Assembly (NCBI RefSeq): GCF_900111115.1
Contig: NZ_FOGD01000007.1
Location: 62,001 to 126,000, forward strand
Length of the DNA stretch: 64,000 nt
Direction of reading: 5' to 3'
Origin: Giesbergeria anulus
GTDB taxonomy: Bacteria; Pseudomonadota; Gammaproteobacteria; Burkholderiales; Burkholderiaceae_C
Numbering within the stretch: position 1 is the stretch's first letter; each line of letters starts with the position of its first letter. A program made the translations under genes and the position numbers. Below, piece by piece: positions 42,398-50,774 of this stretch. The notes below the pieces were generated by a model. It saw only the letters and a program-made list of their open reading frames with translations, was not told where the DNA came from and made no database searches.

Positions 42398-43477
42398 TTG
42401 TTCAGCGTGCAGCGCCATATCCGGGGCAAGTGGGTCTGTCGCGCCTGCGAAACCATAGAACAAGCCCCCATCCCGGCGCACATCATTGACAAGGGCCTAG
42501 CCAGCACCGGGCTGCTGGCACAGGTGTTGGTGGCCAAGTACGCTGACCATGTGCCGCTGCATCGCCAACAGAGCATCTTTGCGCGCAGTGGAGTCGAACT
42601 GGCCCGCTCAACCTTAGCCCAATGGGTGGGCAGCTGCGGCGTGCAGTTGCAGCCCTTGGTCGATGCGCTTAAACAAGAACTGCTGCAAACTTCAGTGCTG
42701 CACGCCGATGAAACACCGGTGCAAATGCTCAACCCCGGTCAGGGCAAGACGCAACGCGCCTACCTGTGGGCCTACAGCAGCAATGTGCTGGGCGAGCTGC
42801 GCGCCGTGGTCTATGACTTCTGCCACTCACGTGCTGGACAGCATTCGTGTAACTTTCTGCAGGGCTGGTCGGGTGCGCTAGTATGCGACGACTATGTGGG
42901 CTACAAACAAATCTTTACGGGCTCCAAGGTGACAGAGCTGGGCTGCATGGCCTATGCACGGCGCAAATTTTTTGGCCTGCATGCAGCCAACAAAAGCCTG
43001 ATTGCTGGCTTTGCACTGGAGCAAATCGGCAAACTCTACGATATTGAACGCCAAGCCCAAGGGCTCAATGCCAAGCAACGCCTGGCACTGCGGCAACAAT
43101 ACTCACGCCCTATCTTGGAAGCGCTGCAGCAATGGATACAGCGCCAACGTCAACAGATACCCGACAGCTCGGCCACTGCCAAGGCCTTGGATTACAGCCT
43201 GCGCCGCTGGGCGGCATTGACGTGCTTTGCCGACAACGGCCACTGGCCTATCGACAACAACTGGGCGGAGAACCAGATGCGCCCGATTGCGCTGGGGCGT
43301 AAGAACTGGCTGTTTGCCGGTTCGCTGCGGGCATGCCAGCGGGCTGCAACCATCATGAGCTTAATTCAATCGGCCCGGCTCAACGGCCATGACCCTTACG
43401 CGTACTTGCGTGATGTCATGACACGCCTGCCCACGACCAAGCAGAGGGATATCGCCAGCCTATTACCCCACCACTGA
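42398..43477 (+). pseudogene. IS66-family transposase TnpC, 3' portion
   Basis: This frame encodes the IS66 TnpC catalytic region: HADETPVQML (first catalytic Asp), LVCDDYVGYK, and WPIDNNWAENQMRPIALGRK with the catalytic Glu, ending LLPHH. The N-terminal about 150 residues of a normal TnpC are missing; immediately upstream a compressed zinc-finger remnant (CHSCGAAL) is visible before a stop. It lies on the opposite strand to tnpA/tnpB of the adjacent IS66. Confidence 0.85.
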
Positions 43478-43527
43478 CAGCCCAGTGAATTTGCTACTAA
43501 CCCCTGAATTCGGACTCGGTCAAGGTT

Positions 43528-43547
43528 GGGGTTAGCTGGACACTTAC
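43528..43547. repeat. IS66 terminal inverted repeat
   Basis: GGGGTTAGCTGGACACTTAC is the right end of the + strand IS66 piece; read inward it starts GTAAGTGTCCAGCT and matches the end at 44601-44612 (GTAAGCGTCCAT). It abuts the truncated tnpC at 43548. Confidence 0.7.
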
Positions 43548-43803
43548 CCTGTAAGTCTGCGTCAATGCTTTCTTCGAGCTCGCGTTGTTCTTCGCCACTG
43601 CGGTGGTGGCGCTCACTTTGCAGGGCAAACTTCAACCGCTTGAGCAGCGCCATCTCATGCGTGAGACGCTCGATGAGTTGCTGCATCTGGCCCATCTGCT
43701 GCGACATCGTCACTACCAGCTCACGCAGCTGTGGTGCATCGAGCAACTCCAGATGGGCAGGCGTGTGCAGTCTCACGGTCATATTGGCGGGCAGTATAGC
43801 CAC
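43548..43803 (-). pseudogene. IS66 TnpC, 5' portion
   Basis: About 85 residues of the TnpC N-terminus remain (LRELVVTMSQQMGQMQQLIE, RLTHEMALLKRLKFALQSER), ending at the junction in DADLQ. The frame then reads into the other IS66 end. Confidence 0.75.
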
Positions 43804-43816
43804 GGCCAGCGTCTAT

Positions 43817-44152
43817 TTACACCAGCCGTATGGCACCACCCGGCTCCACACGCTGCCAAGGCAAACCCAATACCAGGGCCTCCAATTGTGGATGGCTAAG
43901 TGGTACCTGTGACCCTGCCTGCACATCTGCACAGACAAAGCGGCCTCGGTGCAAACGCCGCGCCGCCAACCACAGACCGATACCGTCATGCACCAGCACT
44001 TTGAGTCGTGTGTGGCTGCGGTTGGTAAAGACGTACGCATGGTGGGGCTGCGCCGCGCCAAAGACCGCCACCACCCGCGCCAGAGGGCTGTCGATACCTG
44101 AGCGCATATCCAAAGGCTGTGTCGCCAGCCATATTGCCTGCACCGGTATCAT
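43817..44152 (-). CDS. tnpB: IS66-family accessory protein TnpB
   Basis: The 111-aa product matches IS66 Orf2: IWLATQPLDMRSGIDSPLA, AYVFTNRSHTRLKVLVHDGI, GLWLAARRLHRGRF. Its ATG overlaps the tnpA stop by 4 nt (ATGA). TnpB is required for transposition in many IS66 elements; its activity is not known in detail. Intact here but stranded in a broken element. Confidence 0.88.
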   Translation of the reverse strand: MIPVQAIWLATQPLDMRSGIDSPLARVVAVFGAAQPHHAYVFTNRSHTRLKVLVHDGIGLWLAARRLHRGRFVCADVQAGSQVPLSHPQLEALVLGLPWQRVEPGGAIRLV

Positions 44153-44532
44153 GCTAGCAGCGCACGCAGCCAAGTCGCACACTCGGATGCCGCAGCCACC
44201 GGCCAGCGCAACTTGAGCACCGTCTTGCCCTGGTGCAGTTCGACCTCAATGTGTGACGAGGCCGCTGTGGTGGGGTCAGGGCTCTGTGCTGGCAGTGGCA
44301 GTGGTAAGGCGACAAAGTCCGTGCTACTGATGCGCTGTGCCGCCAGCGTGAGAGGGCTTTCTCGACGCCACTTGTGCACCAAGTTGGCATTCACTCCGCA
44401 GGCATGGGCAATGGCAGCCACCGATGCACCGGGCCGCTGGCATTCGGCCACGACCTGGGCCTTGAAGGTAGTGCTGTGACGTCGGCGTTGGATGGCCGGC
44501 GTGACAGGTGAGGTGAGAGAGTAAGTTTGCAT
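44149..44532 (-). CDS. tnpA: IS66-family TnpA (OrfA)
   Basis: The 127-aa protein contains a helix-turn-helix typical of IS66 TnpA (STTFKAQVVAECQRPGASVA, AIAHACGVNANLVHKWRRES). It likely binds the element ends. A perfect-arm inverted repeat (GGTGTCCAC / GTGGACACC, 44534-44560) just upstream may be its promoter/operator. Confidence 0.85.
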   Translation of the reverse strand: MQTYSLTSPVTPAIQRRRHSTTFKAQVVAECQRPGASVAAIAHACGVNANLVHKWRRESPLTLAAQRISSTDFVALPLPLPAQSPDPTTAASSHIEVELHQGKTVLKLRWPVAAASECATWLRALLA

Positions 44533-44600
44533 AGGTGTCCACTTGAAAATAGGTGGACACCATCGTCTCTTACCTCACACCAAAACGACAGATGACTTGG

Positions 44601-44612
44601 ATGGACGCTTAC
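44601..44612. repeat. IS66 left terminal repeat
   Basis: On the - strand it reads GTAAGCGTCCAT, related to the GTAAGTGTCCAG end at 43547. Its TAA provides the stop codon of the truncated gene at 44609. Confidence 0.65.
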
Positions 44613-44956
44613 AGTTCAGCAGCGATGACCGAGACCAGACGCGGGTTGAGCGCTCGAGCGCTAGCCAGAAAGAGAGCAACAGCGCTAGGTTGTCGACAGG
44701 CCTCCTTGACCCACCTCTGGAACTCACGGCTATCACGCTCCTCCGCCATCAGCTGTTCGACGCAGATAAGTACTACGACCGATCCGAAGACCTGCGCGAC
44801 TGACTTGATTGAAGTCTCGTCGTGAAGACCTAGAACGGCAGCTACGAGCTGGGCCTCGGTCTGCAATTCAAGGCCAGCCTGCTGGATGTCGGTGGCTCTT
44901 GCTTGCGTTCGGCGCCAGAACTCTGGTCTCTCTGTAAGATCTGGCCGAATGGCCAA
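44609..44956 (-). pseudogene. Gene fragment truncated by IS66
   Basis: A 115-codon frame (AGLELQTEAQLVAAVLGLHD, VVVLICVEQLMAEERDSREF) whose stop TAA lies in the IS66 terminal repeat, so the 3' end was removed by the insertion. Upstream the frame stays open another about 28 codons without a good start, so the 5' end is also doubtful. Family not recognised. It runs divergently from the conflict-system operon. Confidence 0.45.
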
Positions 44957-45167
44957 AATTGGACGAAACCAATTTGTCTCCGCTTTCAGATTCTGGGCGA
45001 GAAGGTTAGCGTCTGTGTACTGAGAGGTCGTCTAGCCATGGTGGCTGAAGCATAACGCTTGGTGACCCACCAGAACAAGTTGTGTTAGCCACTCTTAGTG
45101 TGGTGCGCCAGTGTTACAGTGCGTTAGCATTAAAGATTGCAAAGAAAAAAGTCAAGAAAGATTGTCG

Positions 45168-46460
45168 ATGTTGCAAGAATTTTTGATGAGGTTCCTCGAG
45201 ATCGGGGCAATTAACCTCAACGGCGATGACTCCAAACTGGAGAAGTTGCGCTCCACCGCCAAGGATCTGTCTGCTGAGCTAAGAACAGTGCCATCTAAGA
45301 CGCTCAGCTTCACGATGGTGGCCGCTGATCCATCGGTTCCGGCGGCTGATCCTGTCATAGAGGAAGCCATGGCGGCGCTTCGCCAGCGCTGGGAGACCGT
45401 AGCCAATGCGTTCTCGGGACGCCCGGTGAACGTTTTACGAGCCGTGCTGCTGGATGCAATTGTCCAGGCGGCACGCGAGGACGACGCTATCGCGGTCGCC
45501 TTCGTGAGCACGGCGCGCAATGCGTTGGCTCACGCTGAGACGGCCGACGAAGCTCCAATTTGGCACGATGCTGTATGCGAAATCGAGACCAAGGTCGATG
45601 CGCGTGCAGAGGCCGAGTGGGCAACCCCGGATATGATCTCTGTTAAGCCACTGCAGTACAAGGCACCGGACTTCACGATTGAAGAACAAGCAATTCCTGT
45701 TGTCGACCGAGTCGCACTGAAGACCAAGCTCCAAATACCATACCCCTCCCACCACCAAAACAACCCGCAAGGGTGGGTTCAAGAGTTCTCTGATCGGGTC
45801 AGTGCTGCCATAGGCGATGTAATCGACGAGTTCGCGAAGGGAATAGTTCCAGCGCCAATCGATTTCTCCACACCTTCATCCAATCTAGCAAAGGCTGTAA
45901 GCGCACACGTGGATAAGGCTCTGGCTAGTTTTAGCGGTGCTACAGCTGGCCTGCAGCGCCGCACCAATCTGCTGTGGTGGAAAGAAGCACTATATTCACC
46001 AAGCGCCCATCAGAGCTATCTTGAGATGCCCGTTTTTCAAGCTTCCGCGTTGATGGCGCTTGATCTTCATGAGCAAGTGCCAACGTTTTCGCCTGCAAGC
46101 GTTTCGGCGTTTCTGAAGGAAGCAATTCGCTGCTTGCCCACAGAGTCAGGGGGCGAAGGCAATGGTCGGCGCAACATCGCTGCGCTGGTTCGTGAGGCCA
46201 AAACGGCTGTATTCATGCAACCGTTCCGCGCCTTGGCTGGGCAGTACACGCCTGTGCCGGTTGGGCGCGGTCCTCTAATCTCCCTGATTGGGCATGGTCA
46301 CGATTTCGTGGCTACTGAACCTACATCCCTGCGAGCCCTAAGTGGGGTAGATGAATCGGCGATGATGACCCCTGATGAATGGGGAACCTTTTTGTTCCGT
46401 GAGCTTCAGGCTGCACGCGCTACGAGCGCCAACTCTGGTGCGCGAGCCAAGAAGAGGTAG
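45168..46460 (+). CDS. GTPase-associated system all-helical protein (GASH-like), 430 aa
   Basis: The start MLQEFLMRFLEIGAINLNGDD and predicted all-helical composition match the GASH proteins of GTPase-associated conflict systems described in comparative-genomics work. Its place as first gene of a tight operon with two GTPases, a GAP1-like protein and a caspase-like protease supports this. The GASH role is unknown; scaffold or sensor is inferred. ATG 45168 is chosen over GTG 45111 because family proteins start near this point; the Shine-Dalgarno (AGAAAG) is weak. The next gene starts 7 nt downstream. Confidence 0.75.
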   Translation: MLQEFLMRFLEIGAINLNGDDSKLEKLRSTAKDLSAELRTVPSKTLSFTMVAADPSVPAADPVIEEAMAALRQRWETVANAFSGRPVNVLRAVLLDAIVQAAREDDAIAVAFVSTARNALAHAETADEAPIWHDAVCEIETKVDARAEAEWATPDMISVKPLQYKAPDFTIEEQAIPVVDRVALKTKLQIPYPSHHQNNPQGWVQEFSDRVSAAIGDVIDEFAKGIVPAPIDFSTPSSNLAKAVSAHVDKALASFSGATAGLQRRTNLLWWKEALYSPSAHQSYLEMPVFQASALMALDLHEQVPTFSPASVSAFLKEAIRCLPTESGGEGNGRRNIAALVREAKTAVFMQPFRALAGQYTPVPVGRGPLISLIGHGHDFVATEPTSLRALSGVDESAMMTPDEWGTFLFRELQAARATSANSGARAKKR

Positions 46461-46467
46461 ATTGGCT

Positions 46468-47421
46468 ATGGACAAATGTCCTCACCCTGATTGTTTCGCT
46501 GATGACAACACCACCTGCACCCTTGGCCACCTTGAGCGGCGCCTGTGTCCAGAATGGAAGTGCATCGCTAATCCAACGAGTGACTCCAATTTTTCCTCCG
46601 ACAAAATGCTCCTGCCGTGGAGTGGCCTGGCGATGGGAGAGTCAGACCTTAATTTCGTCAGCGGACGAGTCAAACCCATAACCGTCGGCATCGTAGGGCC
46701 GGAAAGTGCTGGCAAGACGACCATTCTTGGCTCGTTCTATCTCCTGCTTGGGCGAGGCACCCTGACGACCGAAGACCACGCGTTCAGCAATTCATACACG
46801 CTGACAGGCTGGGAAGCGGTAGCGGCTTCCATGCGATGGAAGCCGGGCCCACTGCCACCTTGCTTTCCGCCACACACACCAAGCGGCAAAGCTCGCGCGC
46901 CAGGCATGTTGCACCTCGCATTTCGCCGCAAGGACGGGACACTGCGCGATCTGTTGTTTGCCGATGCGCCGGGCGAATGGTTCAGGAAATGGGCCATCAA
47001 CCAAGAAGCACCGGACGCAGAAGGCGCCCGCTGGATCGCTCGGTACGCTGACGTGACGCTTCTGATCGCTGACCGACAAGCGCTTTCTGGCTCAAAGATG
47101 GGAACGGCTCGGAACGACTTCCAGATCTTAGCGCAGCGTGCCATCGCCGAAGCCAGCGGTCGCCCTTTGGCATTGGTTTGGACAAAGGGCGACGTCGAAG
47201 TAGCTTCAGCCATGGAAACACAAATTCGAAGAGCTGTCGCGTCCATGTCGCCCCCCATCCCGGAGTTCACCGTAAGTGTGGCTTCGCGTAAAGAGGCGGA
47301 TACCACAGATGGCTTTCGAAGACTGTTCGATTGGATCGTCACAACCAAGCGCCATGGCGTGGAATTGCCCACGATGCAGACGGCTGGACAAGATCCCCTT
47401 TTCCGTTTCGGCAGAAGATAG
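46468..47421 (+). CDS. TRAFAC-type GTPase with N-terminal zinc motif, 317 aa
   Basis: The N-terminus has C4-P-H-P-D-C9...C17...C27, a zinc-ribbon-like cluster. The GTPase domain has G1 GPESAGKTT (77-85), G3 DAPG in LFADAPGEW and G4 TKGD in LVWTKGDVE. This fits the double-GTPase component of GTPase-associated systems. It is the second gene of the operon and ends 3 nt before the next GTPase. Probably a GTP-dependent switch that signals to GAP1 and the protease. Confidence 0.8.
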   Translation: MDKCPHPDCFADDNTTCTLGHLERRLCPEWKCIANPTSDSNFSSDKMLLPWSGLAMGESDLNFVSGRVKPITVGIVGPESAGKTTILGSFYLLLGRGTLTTEDHAFSNSYTLTGWEAVAASMRWKPGPLPPCFPPHTPSGKARAPGMLHLAFRRKDGTLRDLLFADAPGEWFRKWAINQEAPDAEGARWIARYADVTLLIADRQALSGSKMGTARNDFQILAQRAIAEASGRPLALVWTKGDVEVASAMETQIRRAVASMSPPIPEFTVSVASRKEADTTDGFRRLFDWIVTTKRHGVELPTMQTAGQDPLFRFGRR

Positions 47422-47424
47422 CCC

Positions 47425-48261
47425 ATGACTGAGCAACACACCATCCTGCTGATCGGCGAGTCCAACGTTGGCAAAACCCACTATGGAGCCCAGTTCCTCA
47501 AGCGGCTCATGGCTAAGGCATGTGCTCTGAAGATGCACGGCGCACCAACCAACCTGGAAGCATTTACCACTGCACTCGGCTGTCTGACCGAAGGCATGTC
47601 GACTGACCACACACCGGCCAGCAGCTACGTGGAGAGCGTCTGGCCGATTCAAGACGACTCGGGTCGCTTGGCTGAGTTGGTCTGGCCGGACTACGGCGGC
47701 GAACAGGTTCGAAATCTGGTGACTGACCGCCGTATTCCCGCAGCTTGGCGCGAACGCGTTTTGAATGCCACGGATTGGGTTGTCCTCATCCGACTGCACT
47801 CGCTGCGATCTGAGGAAGATCTGTTCTCGCGACCGCTGCAATCCTTCGCTACCTCTAAAACCCAGAGCGAGCCCGCAGCATTCGAGCCATCAGACCAAGC
47901 TCGGATGATTGAACTCTTCCAGATGCTGCTCTATCTGGCACAGACCTCCCTGGAAAGCCCGCTTAGCAAGCCGCGTTTGACTATCCTGCTCAGCTGCTGG
48001 GATGAGATTCAAACAACCGAATTGCCCCCGGATCTGCTGGCGGCTCGGTTGCCAATGTTGTGGTCGTTCGTGCGTAGCAACTGGATTTCGCCAAGCGTCA
48101 TCGGTCTTTCTGCTTTGGAAAAGGCTCTGAGTAAGACCGTGCCTGATGTGGACTACGCGATGCGAGGCCCAGAAGACTTCGGCTACGTGATCCTGCCCAA
48201 CGGAGAACGAAGCAACGACATCACGCTGCCCATTCAGCAGTTGATGACTGGGGCCGCTTGA
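47425..48261 (+). CDS. Second GTPase of the conflict system, 278 aa
   Basis: G1 is GESNVGKT (11-18), G3 is PDYGG in LVWPDYGGEQV, and SCWDE near residue 190 stands at the G4 position, lacking the usual N/TKxD. The pairing of two different GTPases side by side is characteristic of GTPase-associated systems. They may form a heterodimer; that is inference. GAP1 starts one base after its stop. Confidence 0.8.
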   Translation: MTEQHTILLIGESNVGKTHYGAQFLKRLMAKACALKMHGAPTNLEAFTTALGCLTEGMSTDHTPASSYVESVWPIQDDSGRLAELVWPDYGGEQVRNLVTDRRIPAAWRERVLNATDWVVLIRLHSLRSEEDLFSRPLQSFATSKTQSEPAAFEPSDQARMIELFQMLLYLAQTSLESPLSKPRLTILLSCWDEIQTTELPPDLLAARLPMLWSFVRSNWISPSVIGLSALEKALSKTVPDVDYAMRGPEDFGYVILPNGERSNDITLPIQQLMTGAA

Positions 48262-48262
48262 G

Positions 48263-50749
48263 ATGCGTGTCGAACAAGCGGTGTATGGTGAGGTCGAGGG
48301 CCGAGGACACGGCCTAAGAAGTTCGAGCACTACGTCGTCGTTCGCCGCAAGTATTGCTCCCCAGCTGGATCTTCCGGACGGAGTGCCACTAGGTGTCCAG
48401 ACATGGTCGCCTTTCGTTCGTGGCTTCCCTTGTGACGGTTACTACGTTTTGGCTCGAACGTTCCTAGACTCGGGCTCATCGCGTGGGGGTATGGTGCTGA
48501 CTCACGCCCTGATCGTCAATTTGGAAGGGATCTGTCAAGTCGAAGACCTGACCGTATTGTTTACACAATTGGCAGCTTCAGCAAAGGCCATTCCCGCCAG
48601 GCTATCCACCCTAGAAATCGAAACTTCTCCAGGGACTGCCGAGCTACCGATTGACCTGATTGGTGCGGCCAATGCCCTAGCTGACCAGCAGGGGCCAGCG
48701 ATTCGGCTGAGCGTGGCTGGGTTTGAAAGCTTGGTGACTGCGCTTTGGCGCAACCTGTGGCCTTCCATGCGAAAAGCATTCGCTTTCCGACTGAGCTTTG
48801 GTCCCCAAGACCTTGAGGCCCAGCCTGGGTTGGCGATTGTTTGCACCCCCGAACAGCTTCGGGCGCGCTGGGCCAAGTATCGCGTTGTTAATCAAGACGA
48901 TCAAGGTGCACAGTCCCCGTCTGCTGCAGTGCTGTGTGGTCAGCAGAGTGCAAAGCCCTTTCTGGACTTGGCTAGGGAGCTTGGCCTCGAGGCCACTATC
49001 ATCAAGGATCTGAAAAAACTCGAAAGACTGCATCGCCTCGTCACAAGTGTTGATGACTTTGACGATCTACTCAAAGCCATACGCTTGGTGGACGGCTTTT
49101 CCAATCGGGCCGAGCTTGGCGCAGAGTTAAAGGATCGACTCATTCAGCGCATCGCAGCTCAGGTTCCGGCGGCCAGTTGCAGGCAGCTCATGCCGATGCG
49201 AAATCTGGATCTTCCGAGCTTTGCAAGCACGAAACCACTTTGGTCAGCTGTTGAGCATCGAGTCAGCAAACTCGACTTCGCCCAGGCAGAGGATACAGAC
49301 CTCGTTGCGCTATTGGAAGCGTCTGCCGATAGTAACCTTGCTCTCCCTGCGTGGCGCACTGCGGTCATGGGTGGGTTGTCCACGGCTGGGCATCAAAAAG
49401 AATCTGGTCTCTGGAGGGCCATCTGGCGATGGTCCGAGCTAAGTCGTGCTGCTTTCTCCGCCATCGTGGCAGTTCTGCCACCTGGCGTAGGAACTGAACA
49501 ACTCTTGGTACAAGCCGCCCCCAGAAAACTCGATACTGCAAAGGTAGTTGCAGTTCCTTCGCTTTTGTTAAAAAAGGGATGGCTGACGGCTCACGGTGCA
49601 GCCCTGGCTGCAATGATGTTTCCCCGCGAAGCAGTAGAGCAACAGCTTAAAATGGACAGGCAACTGAACCACACCGCTGGGCTGTGGGCAGCACTTCGGC
49701 ACGCTACCCCGGACGACATGTTGACGGTGACGCTGGATCTGAAGGATCAACGTCTGGTGGAGATGTGCGGTGATCTGGCGGTTACTCATCCACAGATGCT
49801 GTCTGGCATCCGCTGTACAGACCTCACTGAACAAAAAGTGTGGGCCTACGCCATCGGAAAGAACAACTCGTTGTGGAATGCGCCTAGCAACCCGATGGAA
49901 ACTCGAAACAGCGTACTCGCTCATCTCGGAAAAGGATCAGGCGCTTTTGCTGGCCTTGTTGAAGCACTTGCTCGGACGCCACTCGCCGATTTGACTGAAA
50001 TTCCAGATCGAGCGCGACTTTGGTCGCATCTGCCTGCTTCGCACTGCGACTCGTACTTGCGCGCAACTGCCAGTGGATGGCTGACTGCCGCAGTCAACAG
50101 CAGCGCTGTGAACACACCAGAGCCAGAGCTTGAACACGCAGTGCTGGAGAGCTCCGCTCTCCAGTCAGCACTTCAAGAGTCGTCAACTCCGCTGAGGACG
50201 CGTCTAGCCATCGTGAGCAGCCTACCATTATTCGATGAGGCGGTGTTTGTCGGCTTTTTGATGCACCTACTGCGGCAGAGTCGATCGTTGTCTGACGCTG
50301 ATGCCGTTCAACTAGGAACGCTTGTGGCGAGTCGGCGCTGGGAATCCGCGATCCAGTGCCTCTGCGACCAACTCGCTAACCGCCGCTACGACCTAGTGCC
50401 CGCCCTGCAGCAATGCGCAAGTTTTCTGAGTATCTACCAACGATGGAAGCTTGAAATCTCAAAGCCAAGCACTGAGGAGAAATGGCGAGCTTTCGAAGAA
50501 ACTGCATGTGAGCTATACCCTAACGGCCCGGACTACGATCAGCTCTGGTCTCGAGCCGGGGGTAAAAACTCTGATCTTCCCGGAGCGTTGCAGAACGGCG
50601 CGACTCGTTGGCACTCCGCGATGAGGTTGCTTCGCTATGGCAGCCGTCCGCCTGTGCGTGACCTACTGCGTGTGATGTGTAACGACTACAGCGGTAACGA
50701 GAAGCTACGCCTTTTTTCGAGAGACACCGACATCGTCGGATGGCGCTGA
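48263..50749 (+). CDS. GAP1-like protein with C-terminal effector-associated domain, 828 aa
   Basis: The N-terminal 200 residues (VEQAVYGEVEGRGHGLRSSS, GYYVLARTFLDSG, GGMVLTHALIV) match the GAP1-N domain of GTPase-associated systems. A long helical middle follows. Residues about 746-815 (ELYPNGPDYDQLWSRAGG, TRWHSAMRLLRYG, VRDLLRVMCNDYSGN) are an EAD1-type domain, nearly the same as the C-terminus of the adjacent caspase-like protein. This gives a direct path for homotypic recruitment of the protease. The gene is translationally close to the upstream GTPase. Confidence 0.82.
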   Translation: MRVEQAVYGEVEGRGHGLRSSSTTSSFAASIAPQLDLPDGVPLGVQTWSPFVRGFPCDGYYVLARTFLDSGSSRGGMVLTHALIVNLEGICQVEDLTVLFTQLAASAKAIPARLSTLEIETSPGTAELPIDLIGAANALADQQGPAIRLSVAGFESLVTALWRNLWPSMRKAFAFRLSFGPQDLEAQPGLAIVCTPEQLRARWAKYRVVNQDDQGAQSPSAAVLCGQQSAKPFLDLARELGLEATIIKDLKKLERLHRLVTSVDDFDDLLKAIRLVDGFSNRAELGAELKDRLIQRIAAQVPAASCRQLMPMRNLDLPSFASTKPLWSAVEHRVSKLDFAQAEDTDLVALLEASADSNLALPAWRTAVMGGLSTAGHQKESGLWRAIWRWSELSRAAFSAIVAVLPPGVGTEQLLVQAAPRKLDTAKVVAVPSLLLKKGWLTAHGAALAAMMFPREAVEQQLKMDRQLNHTAGLWAALRHATPDDMLTVTLDLKDQRLVEMCGDLAVTHPQMLSGIRCTDLTEQKVWAYAIGKNNSLWNAPSNPMETRNSVLAHLGKGSGAFAGLVEALARTPLADLTEIPDRARLWSHLPASHCDSYLRATASGWLTAAVNSSAVNTPEPELEHAVLESSALQSALQESSTPLRTRLAIVSSLPLFDEAVFVGFLMHLLRQSRSLSDADAVQLGTLVASRRWESAIQCLCDQLANRRYDLVPALQQCASFLSIYQRWKLEISKPSTEEKWRAFEETACELYPNGPDYDQLWSRAGGKNSDLPGALQNGATRWHSAMRLLRYGSRPPVRDLLRVMCNDYSGNEKLRLFSRDTDIVGWR

Positions 50750-50774
50750 TGACCAATCGATAACCTATTGACCC

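Larger units (their letters stand above)
43548..44612 (-). mobile_element. IS66-family element, 3' truncated
   Basis: tnpA, tnpB and the first part of tnpC lie on the - strand, with the left terminal repeat at 44601-44612. The element is cut within tnpC at 43548, where a second IS66 piece in the opposite orientation begins. Internal inversion with deletion of one IS66, or insertion of one IS66 into another, would both give this layout. Confidence 0.75.

Noticed and set aside
46737-47474. 245-codon - strand frame
   Set aside because: Antisense to the first GTPase, which has clear G motifs.
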